This document shows positions 20,946 through 30,294 of a DNA stretch of 64,000 nt, piece after piece. The notes under the pieces are model-generated. The model worked only from the letters and a program-made list of their open reading frames with translations. It was not told the origin of the DNA and made no database searches. Positions within the stretch are counted from its first letter, which is position 1, and each line of letters opens with the position of its first letter. The stretch comes from JACCTU01 sp963798985 (GTDB lineage: Bacteria; Actinomycetota; Thermoleophilia; Gaiellales; Gaiellaceae), in assembly GCA_963798985.1 (NCBI GenBank), contig CAWCVL010000007.1, forward strand, positions 1-64,000, given 5' to 3'. Made by a program: the position numbers and the translations under genes.

Positions 20946-22114
20946 TCAAAGACGGCGTGGCCCATCAGAGATACGCAGCGGAGCTCGTTCGAGCGCCCCG
21001 CGTCGCGCGTCGACGCGGGAAGCGATCGACTCCGCGGCGAACGCCAGCCCGTAGGCAGCCATCGGCACCATCGTGAGCTCGAGGCGGAACGCGCTGAAGA
21101 CCGGCGCTGCAAGAACGTAGAGCGAGTGCCAGCAGAGCACCCGCGGTCATCAACGTCATGGCCTGGTTGCTCGGGCGTCGCCGCAAGGCAACGATGAAGC
21201 AGCGAGAGGACTCCGCCGACGACGTAGAGCGCGGTGTACCACTCGCCGCGCCGGAGGAAGCCCACGTTTGCGCGGACGAGATCGAGCAACGCGCCGGGAT
21301 AGTGGCTGACGATGAACGTCCACGACGTGTCGGCCGACGGCTCCGAACCGTTGACGAGCAGCGCCAAGAGCTCGCGCACCGGCGTCTTGAACAACAGGAC
21401 CGCCGGGAGCGCCGCAGCGATGCCTGTTCCGAACAACGTCACAGGCGACGCGCGAGCGGTAGCGGAACGCGCACCAGCCGACTGCGAGCATCGGGAATCC
21501 ACGTGCTGTCGCGCGTGAAGCCGAGCACGGCGATCGCGCCGATCCAGAGCGGGAGCCAGCGAAGACCACGGTCGAGCGCGAGGATTGCCGCACTCGAGAG
21601 CGACGATCTCGAGGGCGAGGCCCCAGCTGTCGGTGAGCGGATACGACGAGTGGTTCGTGAGCGGCGGGAGGAAGATCGTCGCGAGCGTCACGATGCTTGC
21701 GATCGCAAGCCGAAACCGCAGCAGTAGCAGGCCGAAGAGCGCGAGGATCGTGGCGACGTAACCGGCGAGCGAGAGATAGAGGAGCGATCGCTCTCCCGCC
21801 AATGGGTAGACGGCGGCTCCGGCGAGCGGAAGCGCGACGCGCCGTTCGTAGAAGGGCTCGTTGTACTCGACCCACGCGGCGTTGCCCGTGTGCTGAGGAT
21901 CCCGCCCGCGGAGCTCGGCCGAGATCGAGCCTTCGAACGTCCGGGAGATCGCTGCGTCGTGGTCGGCTCCGCGGATCTCGAGCACACGCGCTTGGTAGAA
22001 GAGGGCGTCGGGCGTCCACGTCACCGGATCCTGAAACGTCGGCCAGACCGCGAGACACGCGAGCGTCGCGAGCAACGCTGCGAGCGACGCGATCAGGGCG
22101 ATGCGAGACTTCAC
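20946..22114 (-). CDS. Polytopic membrane protein of the polysaccharide locus
   Basis: It starts at GTG 22114, 18 bases after the wecB stop. The N-terminal anchor is IALIASLAALLATLACLAVW, and at least eight further hydrophobic segments follow, including YVATILALFGLLLLRF, GTGIAAALPAVLLFK and SNQAMTLMTAGVLCWHSLYV. The first loop (DALFYQARVLEIRG, near residue 35) and late ELTMVPMAAYGLAFAAESIA recall GT39/GT-C-like or O-unit processing membrane proteins. No clear catalytic motif was found, so the function is open. At least four frameshifts break it. Confidence 0.5.
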
Positions 22115-22131
22115 GAGGTAGCGGCCTCCGC

Positions 22132-23301
22132 TTAGAGCGTCGGCTCGCTCGCGGTCGCGACCGCGAGTCGGCGGCTCGCAGCAGCCGGGGTACGAACCCG
22201 GATGCGCGCCGGTGCGACGTCGAGCAGTCGCTCGATCGAGCGGGCTGCGCGTCCACCTGCGCAGCCGTCCCACAACGGGGGAACGACGCTCTTGCGAGGC
22301 CTACACAGCCGTTCCGGAATGGTCGCGAGGGCTCGTGGGTCGAGGCCGAGCACCTCGTTCGTGCCGAGCGTCACGGTCACCGGGCGCTCCGTGTTCTCCC
22401 GGAGCGTGAAGCAGCGAATGCCGAGTGCCGTCGACTCCTCCTGGATGCCGCCCGAGTCGGTGACGATGGCTGCGGCGCCGGCTTGCAGCGAGAGAAACTG
22501 CGTGTACGGGAGCGGTGGCGCGAGCTTCACGAGCTTCGGGCCGGAACCGTTGAGAGCTGCGAGCCGCGCCCGCGTCCGCGGATGGACGGAGAACATGACC
22601 GGGAGCTCCTTGGCCACCAGTTCCAGGGCCGCGACGGTCTTCCGGATCAGTACCGGGTCGTCGACGAGGCGAGCGCGGTGCAACGTCACGAGCACATAGT
22701 CGCGCTGCTCCAGTCCGTAATCGCGCCACGCTTCGAGCTGACGAGCCTTCTCGATGTTCGCCAGGAGCGTGTCGATCATCGTGTTCCCGACGAATGCGAT
22801 CGCGTCCTCGGCGAAGCCCTCGTTCGCGAGATTCTCGTTCGCGTCCTCGGAGTGGGTGAGCAACAGCGTCGACAGATGGTCGGTGAGCCGCCGGTTGTGC
22901 TCTTCGGGCATCGACCGGTCGAAGCTTCTGAGCCCCGCTTCGAGGTGGCAGACGGGAATGTCGAGCTTTGCCGCCGCGAGTCCGGCGGCGAGCGTCGAGT
23001 TGACGTCTCCGGGCGCCACGACGAGGTCGGGCTTCCACTCGGCGAACAGCGCCTCGAGCCCGATCATCGCGCGAGCGGTCTGCTCGGCGTGCGTGCCTGA
23101 TCCGGCCTGGAGCTTGGCGTGCGGCGTCGGGAGGGGGAGCTCGGCGAAGAAGACGTCGTTGACCTCCTTGTCGTAGTGCTGCCCCGTGTGAATCAGCCGC
23201 TGACGGACCAGCCCGGTCTTCTCGAGCTCGGCGTAGACGGGCGCGACCTTCATGTAGTTCGGTCGCGCACCGACCACGTGGACGACAAGCGGACGCCGCA
23301 T
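22132..23301 (-). CDS. wecB: UDP-N-acetylglucosamine 2-epimerase (non-hydrolysing)
   Basis: An intact 389-residue protein converting UDP-GlcNAc to UDP-ManNAc in the cytoplasm. Family hallmarks are present: VVGARPNYMKVAPVYAEL at the N-terminus, HTGQHYD, VAPGDVNSTLAAGLAAAKL, the catalytic-region CHLEAGLRSFDRSMPEEHNR, and DSGGIQEESTALGI for UDP binding near residue 285. Its length is typical. The C-terminal 60 residues are Arg/Ala-rich and less conserved. It lies in the minus-strand polysaccharide operon, 86 bases after the epimerase/dehydratase gene, and probably supplies an activated ManNAc-type sugar. Confidence 0.92.
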   Translation of the reverse strand: MRRPLVVHVVGARPNYMKVAPVYAELEKTGLVRQRLIHTGQHYDKEVNDVFFAELPLPTPHAKLQAGSGTHAEQTARAMIGLEALFAEWKPDLVVAPGDVNSTLAAGLAAAKLDIPVCHLEAGLRSFDRSMPEEHNRRLTDHLSTLLLTHSEDANENLANEGFAEDAIAFVGNTMIDTLLANIEKARQLEAWRDYGLEQRDYVLVTLHRARLVDDPVLIRKTVAALELVAKELPVMFSVHPRTRARLAALNGSGPKLVKLAPPLPYTQFLSLQAGAAAIVTDSGGIQEESTALGIRCFTLRENTERPVTVTLGTNEVLGLDPRALATIPERLCRPRKSVVPPLWDGCAGGRAARSIERLLDVAPARIRVRTPAAASRRLAVATASEPTL

Positions 23302-23387
23302 GGATCGATCCTAGGAACCGCCCCGAGCGGGTACGACCCTCGATCGTCCAGTTGGACCGACCCCCCGTCTGGCCGGGGACCGGGGCC

Positions 23388-24380
23388 TCAGGCCTGAGCG
23401 GCGGTGCCGGACGCGCGCACGTTGCGGTGCCAGGCGATCGTGCGGTCGAGGCCGTCCTCGAGGCCGACGGTCGCCTTGAAGCCCAGGAGCCGCTCGGCCT
23501 TGTCCGTGTTCGGAACACGGTGGATGACGTCCTGGTACTTGCCGGGCAGCGACTCGTAGGTCACGTGCCGGGCGCGAAGCGGGCTGGCCTGAAAACCGAG
23601 CTTCTCCTGCACGAGCTCGGCCAGCCGCTGGATCGTGACCGTCTCGGTGCCCCCGAGGTTGATCACTTCTCCCCGCGAGTCCGGGCGCTCGAGAGCTCGG
23701 ATGATGCCGTCCGCAGTGTCGGTCACGTACGTGAACGTCCTCGTCTGCAGCCCGTCGCCGTGGATCTCCATCGGCTCGCCGTCGAGCAGGGACTCCACGA
23801 AGGTCACCACCGGGCCGCCCCACCACGAGAGGTGGTTGCGAGGCCCGTACGCGTTGAACAGGCGCAGGATCGTGACGCGGAGATCCTTCTCGTCGGCGAG
23901 CGCGAGAGCGTAGTGCTCGTCGTACATCTTCGAGACCGCGTACGCCCAGCGCTTCGTCGTCGGAGGTCCGATCACGAGGTCGCCGTCCTCGGAGAACGGG
24001 GGCGTCGCGTTCCCGTAGACGTCGGACGTCGAGGTGATCACGAGGTCCGCGTCGAGCGCGAGGGCGACGCCACAGGCGGCATCCATCCCCTGGACGTTCA
24101 CCTCGAGCGTCCGGAGCGTGCCGCCGAACCGGGGAATCTTCTTCGCGGCCAGATGGATGATCGCGTCGCAGCCGTCGAATGCCCGGCGCAGGTCGCGTTG
24201 GCGCGTGCAATCGAGCACTTCGAACGTGAACTGCGGGTTCGGGAGAAAGCCGGCGATGTTGCCGACCGAGCCGTACGAGAGGTCGTCGACCGCCACGACC
24301 TCGTTGCCGTCGGCGAGCAGACGTTCGCAGACGTGTGAACCGATGAACCCGGCTGCGCCGGTGACCCCGACCTTCTTCAT
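23388..24380 (-). CDS. NAD-dependent sugar epimerase/dehydratase (extended SDR)
   Basis: 330 residues. The Rossmann motif GVTGAAGFIGSHVCERLL begins at residue 4. Catalytic Ser-Thr (TSTSDVYGN) and Tyr-x3-Lys (YAVSK) are visible, as is RLFNAYGPRNH for the substrate region. This fits UDP-glucose/GlcNAc 4-epimerase or nucleotide-sugar dehydratase families; the exact sugar is not decided. The start ATG 24380 is preceded by GAGGAGG six bases upstream. It follows the FAD oxidoreductase gene by 20 bases in the same operon. Confidence 0.85.
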   Translation of the reverse strand: MKKVGVTGAAGFIGSHVCERLLADGNEVVAVDDLSYGSVGNIAGFLPNPQFTFEVLDCTRQRDLRRAFDGCDAIIHLAAKKIPRFGGTLRTLEVNVQGMDAACGVALALDADLVITSTSDVYGNATPPFSEDGDLVIGPPTTKRWAYAVSKMYDEHYALALADEKDLRVTILRLFNAYGPRNHLSWWGGPVVTFVESLLDGEPMEIHGDGLQTRTFTYVTDTADGIIRALERPDSRGEVINLGGTETVTIQRLAELVQEKLGFQASPLRARHVTYESLPGKYQDVIHRVPNTDKAERLLGFKATVGLEDGLDRTIAWHRNVRASGTAAQA

Positions 24381-24400
24381 CAGTTGCCTCCTCGGCATGA

Positions 24401-25720
24401 TCACGCCGCCTCCCGGCGTTCGAGCTGAAGCCGCTCGAGAATCCCCGGCACGACGCGCTCGGTGACCCCCGTGACGGCCTGTCCGCTGACGATCTCCGGG
24501 TACACGTGCGCCGTCGACGCCATCGCGAGCCCCTCGATCGGGAAGATCTCGGGCACGTTCTTCGCTCCGCCGAGCAGGTGCACCGGCTCGGTCACCCGGG
24601 CCCGCTGGACGACGGAGCTGAGGATCTCGTCGTCGCGCAGGTCCGGGAAGATCGTGCGCGCATAGCCCAGGAAGTCGCGTTGGACCTCCTCGACCGGCTG
24701 CTCGTGGAGCGGGGAGCTCGGATCGACGTACTTCGAGACGTAGACGAGATGGCCGCCCGCGTGCTCGGGGTCGACGACGTGTGTCGTCTCGACGACCGTC
24801 GTGAGGGGGACACGACGGTCGGTGATGTTGAGGTGGTAGTACGGGCTGATGCTCCTGCTCGTGCGCATGAGGAGGCAAACGACGCCGAGGTAACGGCAGT
24901 GGTCCGGTGGGGCGAGTGCAGCGAGGTCCTTCGAGAGCACGCGGCGCGCCATCGGGGGTGCGAGCGTGCAGAGCACGAAGTCGAACGGCCGCCAGTGACC
25001 GTCGACGAGCAGACCCTGCGCGCGGCCGGTGCCCGCGATCTCCTCGACGGCGCTTCCGGCGTGGATCTCGCCGCCGAGGGCGCGGATGCGCGCCTCGAGC
25101 GCGTCGATCAGCGTCTGGTATCCGCCCTCGAGCCAGCCCATCACCTCGGCACCGGAGCGGTCGCGCGTGCGCGACATGCGGCGCGTCCGCGCCCAGATGT
25201 ACGTCGCGGGGAGGTCGTCGTAGCGCCCGTCGAACTTCGAGTCGAGCAGCGGCTCCCAGAGCTTTTCGGTCACACGTCGTCCGCAGAGGCGCCGGAGCCA
25301 CTCGAGGAGCGAGACGTCGTCGAGCTCGTCGTACTCCTTGATCATCTGGCAGCGCGCCACGAACGCCGCGAGCCGGATCCGCTCGTGCGGCCTGAGCACC
25401 GGGAAGGTCAGGAACTCCTTCGGCGAGGTCATCGAGAACAGCCGGCCGAGGTCGTAGAAGCCCACCTTGGTCGGGCGCCAGCGCCACTTGTCCCCGAGGC
25501 CGAGCTCGTCCGCGAGCGGCAGGATGCGGTCGTCGCTCGGCAGGTTGACGTGGTAGAAGCGATCGACCTGATGGCCGTCGAAGTCGAACGACCCGACGAG
25601 CCCGCCGAGGTCGTTCGAGCGCTCGTAGAGCGCCACGTGGACACCCTGCTGCGCAAGGCGATAGGCGGCGGTCATCCCGAGGATGCCGCCTCCGACGACC
25701 GCGACGGAGGGGCGGCTCAT
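24401..25720 (-). CDS. FAD-dependent oxidoreductase (amine-oxidase/UDP-galactopyranose-mutase-like fold)
   Basis: 439 residues. The FAD-binding dinucleotide motif VAVVGGGILGMTAAYRLAQQ begins at residue 5, followed by ALYERSNDLGGLVGSF. Later come HAGSAVEEI and a C-terminal LAMASTAHVYPEIVSGQAVT closing the FAD site. Proteins of this type occur in glycan loci next to GT2 genes and are often annotated as protoporphyrinogen-oxidase-like. The substrate is unknown. It overlaps the upstream GT2 stop by four bases (ATGA), so the two are translationally coupled. Confidence 0.8.
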   Translation of the reverse strand: MSRPSVAVVGGGILGMTAAYRLAQQGVHVALYERSNDLGGLVGSFDFDGHQVDRFYHVNLPSDDRILPLADELGLGDKWRWRPTKVGFYDLGRLFSMTSPKEFLTFPVLRPHERIRLAAFVARCQMIKEYDELDDVSLLEWLRRLCGRRVTEKLWEPLLDSKFDGRYDDLPATYIWARTRRMSRTRDRSGAEVMGWLEGGYQTLIDALEARIRALGGEIHAGSAVEEIAGTGRAQGLLVDGHWRPFDFVLCTLAPPMARRVLSKDLAALAPPDHCRYLGVVCLLMRTSRSISPYYHLNITDRRVPLTTVVETTHVVDPEHAGGHLVYVSKYVDPSSPLHEQPVEEVQRDFLGYARTIFPDLRDDEILSSVVQRARVTEPVHLLGGAKNVPEIFPIEGLAMASTAHVYPEIVSGQAVTGVTERVVPGILERLQLERREAA

Positions 25721-26496
25721 GCCGGCGCGGTCGCCCTGGACGAGCGGAGGCGCACGATCATCCGCCAGTAGCAGAGCATCGTGCGAACGACGGGCATCTT
25801 GCTCTTGCCCGTGCGGCGGGCCCAGTCGAGATCGACCTCGACCTCTTCGACCCGCGCGCCGACCGCGGTCAGCTTCGCCAGCAGCTCAGCCTTGCAGGCG
25901 AAGCCGCGTTCCTCGACGAGGTGGTCGCCGTACTGCGCGAGCCCCCGCCGGAGGATCGTCGCGCGGTAGACACGGAAGAACGACGAGACGGTCGTCGCCT
26001 CGAGGTGGAGCATGCGCCTGACCACGTAGCCGGCCGCGGCGCTCATGAACCGCCGGCGTGCGCTGACGTTCTGCATCAACCACGACGCGAGCACGAGGTC
26101 GGCCTCTTCCTCCGCGCGTGCGAGCATGCTCGGAAGCGCGTCGAGGTCGCTCGTCGAGTCGGACTCGAGCGTCACGATCAGCGCGTCGTCGGAGCACGTG
26201 CGGAGAGCCGCGTCGAACCCGACCCGGAACGCTGCACCCGGCCCCTGGTTCTCGCCCAGGCGGATCACCTCGACGGGCACCGGTCCCTCGTACGCCTCGA
26301 CGATCGCAGCCGTCGAGTCCTGAGAGCCGTCGTCCACGACGACCACGCGGTACGTGCGCTTCATGAGCTCGGTGCGGCCGGCGAGATCGTCGAGGAGCCT
26401 TGGAAGGTTCGCTTCCTCGTTGTAGGCAGGCAGCACGAACACGAGCTCCGGCCCGGGCCCAACCGTCGAATGCGATCTGCCGCCTTCCATCCCCAC
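25717..26496 (-). CDS. Polyprenol-phosphate glycosyltransferase-like GT2
   Basis: 259 residues. FVLPAYNEEANLPRLLDDLA and RVVVVDDGSQDSTAAIVEAY are the two classic dolichol-phosphate-mannose-synthase-like motifs. The metal-site region appears as TLESDSTSDLDALPSM, with ES-DS where DADLQ is usual, a modest divergence. Near the C-terminus are EERGFACKAELLAKLTAVGA and an Arg-rich tail without membrane segments. The enzyme probably moves a sugar from a nucleotide donor to polyprenyl phosphate or a lipid acceptor. It is the first gene of the minus-strand run 26496-20946. Confidence 0.8.
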   Translation of the reverse strand: MGMEGGRSHSTVGPGPELVFVLPAYNEEANLPRLLDDLAGRTELMKRTYRVVVVDDGSQDSTAAIVEAYEGPVPVEVIRLGENQGPGAAFRVGFDAALRTCSDDALIVTLESDSTSDLDALPSMLARAEEEADLVLASWLMQNVSARRRFMSAAAGYVVRRMLHLEATTVSSFFRVYRATILRRGLAQYGDHLVEERGFACKAELLAKLTAVGARVEEVEVDLDWARRTGKSKMPVVRTMLCYWRMIVRLRSSRATAPA

Positions 26497-26781
26497 ACCT
26501 TCCCGGCCTGTTTCCCCAGTGGCCTGCGAAGGAGCGTAAGAGCGGCGGAATGCGGCTTCTAGACCAGAATCCGAAACCCGCCGGGCAGGGAGTCAGCACT
26601 TTCAGGGAGCTAGCCGAACGGGGAGCGGTCAGTGCCGGGATCCCGCTCGCAAAGCAGGTCGTCCGGGGATTACTCGCCCCGTGCAGCGGCGCGATGATCG
26701 GCGGGCCGTGCACGCCACGCCTCGTCTCGGACCTTCGGCGCATGCCGTGCAGAGCCGACCCTCGAATCGGAGCGTGAGCAC
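26497..26781. promoter_or_regulatory. Divergent promoter region with palindrome-like site
   Basis: This 285-base gap separates the GT2 operon (minus) from flippase 2 (plus). At 26610-26625 the sequence CTAGCCGAACGGGGAG matches 14 of 16 bases of the palindrome at 4733-4748. The rest shows no coding pattern that I trust. Promoter elements are not clear enough to place. Confidence 0.35.
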
Positions 26782-28068
26782 GTGAGCACTGCCGCGGTCG
26801 TCGTCGCGCCGCCTGCGGTGCCCGCGGAGAGGCGCGCCCTCGACGGCGCGTGGATGCTGTCGCTGTCGACGGCTCTCTCGGGTGGCCTTGCGTACGCCTT
26901 CCACGTGCTCGCAGCACGGTCGCTCGGGCCGGCGGACTACGGCCGCATCGCGGTCCTGTGGGCGGCCATGTTCCTCCTGGTCGTCGTGCTCTTCCGCCCG
27001 CTCGAGCAGACGACGTCGCGCGCGGTCGCCGATCGTCTCGCCCGGGGAGATCGTGCGCGTGGGGTCATGCGCTCGGTGCTGGCGCTGTACGTCGGCATCG
27101 TCGCCGCGCTCATCGTCGTAGTCGCAGTGGCCTGGTCTCCCATCACGAACGGGATCTTCCTCGGCGACGACGTGCTGACCGGCGCGCTCGTCGCGGGAGT
27201 GGCGGGTTACGGACTCGCCTACGTCCTTCGCGGTCTGCTCAGCGGCAGCGGCTGGTTCGAGGGGTACGGCCTCTTGCTCCTCGCGGACTCGGGCATCAGG
27301 TTGCTCGCTGCTGCGCCGCTCGTCGCCGTCGCGTCCAGTGACGTAGCGGCGCTCGCGGTCGCCGTGGCGGGGATCGGCGGGGCGGTGGTTCCTGCCCTCG
27401 TCGGCAGGAAGCGCCTTCGGGCGCTCGTCGAGCCTCCCGAAGGATCGCGATTCCAGGTGCGCGGGGCGCTCGCGTTTGCCGCTCCGGCGACCGTCATCGC
27501 GGCGGCCGACCAGGTGCTCGTGAACGGCGGGCCCATCCTGGTCGTCCTCGGTGGCGGCACCGCGGAGACGGCAGGCGTCGTGTTCGCGGCGACGATGCTC
27601 GTTCGCGTGCCCGTCTACCTGTTCCAGGGACTGGCCGCCTCTCTGCTGCCGAACCTGACGCGGCTGTCCGCGCACGACGACGCGCTCTTTCGTCGGGGCG
27701 TGATCAGGACCGCCGCGGTGCTGTTCGGACTCGGTGTCGGAGCGATCGCCGGCGCGGCCCTGGTCGGTCCCGCGGCGCTCGGGATCCTCTACGGCGACGA
27801 GTTCTCGGCTGAGCGGCTCGAGTTGACGCTCCTGGGCGTGGGAATCGCCTTCTATCTCGTCGCCGCGACGGTCTCTCAGGCGCTGTTGGCGCTTGCCGCA
27901 GTGCGCGTCGCGGCCGCCGCTTGGAGCGCGAGCGCGATCGTGTTCCTCTGCCTGTACTTCGCCCTCGACGGGGGCGAGCTCCTCCGCATCTCAGCTGCGC
28001 TCGCCGTCGCCACCGCGCTCGGCGCGATCGCGCTCGTCCTCGTCCTCGCTCTCAGGTTGCGACGTTGA
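26782..28068 (+). CDS. Second polysaccharide flippase (Wzx-like)
   Basis: 428 residues, intact. About 12 hydrophobic segments, starting LSLSTALSGGLAYAFHVLAA and then RSLGPADYGRIAVLWA, a motif common to oligosaccharide flippases (GxxxyG after TM1). A second half-repeat begins FAAPATVIAAADQVLVNGGP. Lipid-linked glycan export is the expected role. Having a second flippase in one locus suggests two repeat-unit pathways or a division of labour with 2101-3692. The GTG start at 26782 is preceded by a similar GTG eight bases earlier, out of frame. It overlaps the next gene by four bases. Confidence 0.8.
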   Translation: MSTAAVVVAPPAVPAERRALDGAWMLSLSTALSGGLAYAFHVLAARSLGPADYGRIAVLWAAMFLLVVVLFRPLEQTTSRAVADRLARGDRARGVMRSVLALYVGIVAALIVVVAVAWSPITNGIFLGDDVLTGALVAGVAGYGLAYVLRGLLSGSGWFEGYGLLLLADSGIRLLAAAPLVAVASSDVAALAVAVAGIGGAVVPALVGRKRLRALVEPPEGSRFQVRGALAFAAPATVIAAADQVLVNGGPILVVLGGGTAETAGVVFAATMLVRVPVYLFQGLAASLLPNLTRLSAHDDALFRRGVIRTAAVLFGLGVGAIAGAALVGPAALGILYGDEFSAERLELTLLGVGIAFYLVAATVSQALLALAAVRVAAAAWSASAIVFLCLYFALDGGELLRISAALAVATALGAIALVLVLALRLRR

Positions 28069-29072
28069 GAGCCCCGCTCGCCGTCGGGGTGGTCCTTGCC
28101 GAGCAGTCCGGTACGGCACTCGTCGACGCGCTCGAGCGGCTCACGCAGTTCGAGGTCGCAGCCGTGTGCGACCGGAGGGTAGGCGACGACGTACTGGGGC
28201 ACCTGAGCCGGGAGAGCCGACGAGCCCGGAGAGCGGGAGAGTTGTTCGACGACGAGGACATCGATGCGATCCTGATCGCAGCCGACCCCGAAACGACACA
28301 CGAGCTCGCCGGCCTCGCACTCGAAGCGGACAAGCACGTGCTCGTCGCAGGCCTGATCGCCTCGACTGCCCTGGACGCCGAGGCGCTCGTCCAGTCGGCC
28401 CTCGCGCGCCAGCGTGTGCTGATGTCACTGCACGAGACGGTCGCCGATCGGGCGACGAACGAGGCCAAAGCCCTGGTTGCAGCAGGCGAGCTCGGCGACG
28501 TCTACTACCTGCGTGCCGTCGTCAACGCCAGCGGCCGGCACGAGGGGCTCTGGTCGCTGGTCGCCGACGAAGTAGCCCGAATCGTCGATTTGCTCGCCGA
28601 CGAGCCCGTGGAGGTTGTCGCGGCCGGGACGTCGTACGGCGGGACCAACATCGACCTCGTCTCTTGCCTGCTCCGGTTCGCAACCGGGATCGGGGCTCAG
28701 ATCGACGTCTCGACGGTGGACCCGCGCCCGCTCTGTCGTCTGGCGGTCGTCGGCTCCGGGGGGTCGGTCGTCCTCGACAAGCACGCCTCTCGGCCGTTGA
28801 CCGTCCACTACTCCAGCAACGGAGACCGGGGCCCCTCCGGGGACGTGTTCAGCCCGGGGTTCGACCCCGAAGAGCCGGCCGTACGTGGCTGCGAGCTGTT
28901 CGCGCGGGCCGTCCGCTCGCGGGGGGCGAAGCTGCCGGCGCGCGAGTCCGTCGTCGTCGCGGCGGTCGTCGAGGCTCTTCAGGGTTCGCTCGAGTTGGGC
29001 GGCGAACGCTCGTTGGTGCCGGCCGTGCAGACGGCGCTTCGAGTCGTCGGGCCGGAGTCCGCGAGCGCCTAG
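28065..29072 (+). CDS. Gfo/Idh/MocA-family protein with altered catalytic motif
   Basis: 335 residues from a TTG start that overlaps the flippase stop (TTGA). The fold is recognisable: a Rossmann-like N-terminus with DDEDIDAILIAADPETTHEL, KHVLVAGLIA, and NEAKALVAAGELGDVYYLRA. Two usual motifs are missing. The GxGxxG loop is replaced by VVLAEQSG, and the EKP motif after KHVLV reads AGL. NAD(P)-dependent sugar oxidation is therefore doubtful; a structural or altered role is possible. No frameshift explains the change, as the flanking residues align normally. Confidence 0.7.
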   Translation: MRAPLAVGVVLAEQSGTALVDALERLTQFEVAAVCDRRVGDDVLGHLSRESRRARRAGELFDDEDIDAILIAADPETTHELAGLALEADKHVLVAGLIASTALDAEALVQSALARQRVLMSLHETVADRATNEAKALVAAGELGDVYYLRAVVNASGRHEGLWSLVADEVARIVDLLADEPVEVVAAGTSYGGTNIDLVSCLLRFATGIGAQIDVSTVDPRPLCRLAVVGSGGSVVLDKHASRPLTVHYSSNGDRGPSGDVFSPGFDPEEPAVRGCELFARAVRSRGAKLPARESVVVAAVVEALQGSLELGGERSLVPAVQTALRVVGPESASA

Positions 29073-29227
29073 AAGGCGAGAACCCGGAGGGGCGGCTGCT
29101 CCCGACCTACCGGAGCCGGCCGCCCCGCCGGTGCCCGCAGCAAAGCGGGGTATTGCTGATTGTCCGTTGGGTACGAGGGCAGTCCAATCCCTCGAAAAGG
29201 GGAACCCGGTCACTCGAGAGAGATCGG

Positions 29228-29262
29228 GCGGGTCGACCGGCTAGGACACCCGGTCGACCCGC
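29228..29262 (+). terminator. Hairpin terminator after the flippase/Gfo operon
   Basis: Perfect 13-base-pair stem with arms GCGGGTCGACCGG and CCGGTCGACCCGC and a nine-base loop. It is followed by the short T-rich TGCTTTCT. It lies 156 bases after the Gfo/Idh/MocA-like stop. Confidence 0.6.
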
Positions 29263-29482
29263 TGCTTTCTCCGGCGCCGTCGAGATTGGGGTTCTCCAGC
29301 GCCGGTATGCCAACACGCTGCGGCCAGCGGCGGCACGCTGGCAAACGTATCCGGGCAGCGCCGGGCAGTGCTACTGAACCGCGGAGTAGCGTTGTGTCGC
29401 ACACGGTCCCGAAGTGACGCAAATTGCGTGCTCGGGACGCCCCTGGGGCTCGGCCCGAGGCCGCATCAGGTTTCGGAAGGTT

Positions 29483-29498
29483 CTAGTCGTTAGACTAG
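29483..29498. promoter_or_regulatory. Palindromic operator candidate, variant copy
   Basis: CTAGTCGTTAGACTAG has perfect six-base arms around GTTA. It shares the outer CTAG...CTAG and the 16-base length of the 2138 and 4733 palindromes. It is upstream of the response regulator, so autoregulation is possible. Confidence 0.4.
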
Positions 29499-29601
29499 TT
29501 CGAGCCTATGGCTATTTACAAAATTCCCCAGATGGAGTAGTTATCAACAAGGGGATGGCGTAGGTTCAAAACGAAAGGCGGCCCTTTCGATGAGGGAGAG
29601 C

Positions 29602-30279
29602 ATGGGGGAAACGGCAGTCGTCCTAGACGACCAGCCGCTGTGGTTGGAGGCGATGGGCAACCTGCTCAATCGTCTCGGTATGACCGTCGTCGGTGCTGTG
29701 CGATCGGCCAAGGATGCCTTGGAGGCGATCGAGCAGTTTGAGCCCGACGTGTTCGTGCTGGACGTCGAGCTGGGGGGGCAGAGCGACGAGATGCTGGCGT
29801 GCATTCGAAGCGCCCGGGCGCTCGACGACGGCCTGAAGGTCGTAGCACTCGGCAGCGAAGCTCGAACCCACGAGGTCGAGGCTGCGTTTGGCGCGGGGGC
29901 ATCCGTCTACTGCGTCAAGTCGGCGAAGGCGGAGGATCTCGCTTCGGCGATCCGGCAGGCGTTCGACCGGTCGATCTACGTGGCACTCGCTGAGCGGGTG
30001 CCGGCGGCGACCTTGGCCAGCAGCACGACGGACGGGGGCGCTGATCTCACGCGGCGCGAGTTGGAGATCCTCCAACTCGTCGCGGAGGGGTACAGCAACT
30101 CACAGCTCGCGAAGATGCTGTGGGTGACGGAGCAGACCGTCAAGTTCCACCTGTCGAACATCTACCGGAAGCTCGACGTCGCGAACCGGACGGAGGCAAG
30201 CCGTTGGGCACAGCTCCACGGCATCCTCTCGGACGCGACCCGGCGGCCGGTGGGCGTGGCAGCGACGGCTGTGGCGTAG
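29602..30279 (+). CDS. NarL/LuxR-type response regulator
   Basis: 225 residues. The receiver domain begins TAVVLDDQPLWLEAMGNLLN with the acidic DD pair. The phospho-acceptor Asp is in DVFVLDVELGG (about residue 53), and VKSAKAEDL carries the conserved Lys. The C-terminal GerE HTH reads LTRRELEILQLVAEGYSNSQ and then TVKFHLSNIYRKLDVANRTE. I prefer ATG 29602, preceded by AGGGAG, over ATG 29590, which lacks a ribosome site. No histidine kinase lies nearby, so it is an orphan. Its position beside the polysaccharide locus and its HTH similarity to the 1805-2077 protein suggest control of that locus. Confidence 0.85.
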   Translation: MGETAVVLDDQPLWLEAMGNLLNRLGMTVVGAVRSAKDALEAIEQFEPDVFVLDVELGGQSDEMLACIRSARALDDGLKVVALGSEARTHEVEAAFGAGASVYCVKSAKAEDLASAIRQAFDRSIYVALAERVPAATLASSTTDGGADLTRRELEILQLVAEGYSNSQLAKMLWVTEQTVKFHLSNIYRKLDVANRTEASRWAQLHGILSDATRRPVGVAATAVA

Positions 30280-30294
30280 GGGATAACAAGCGGG

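Larger units (their letters stand above)
29073..29601. promoter_or_regulatory. 529-base intergenic region before the response regulator
   Basis: It holds a strong hairpin (29228-29262) and then about 200 bases with no recognised feature. A palindrome follows (29483-29498), then an AT-richer stretch (about 29500-29570) that looks like the promoter. A seven-base-pair hairpin CGAAAGG-CGGC-CCTTTCG at 29572-29589 lies just before the start codon and could affect translation. Confidence 0.5.

Noticed and set aside
29106..29225. GC-rich stretch after the Gfo-like gene as a riboswitch
   Set aside because: It is downstream of a gene rather than close to the next start, and no known aptamer motif could be traced.
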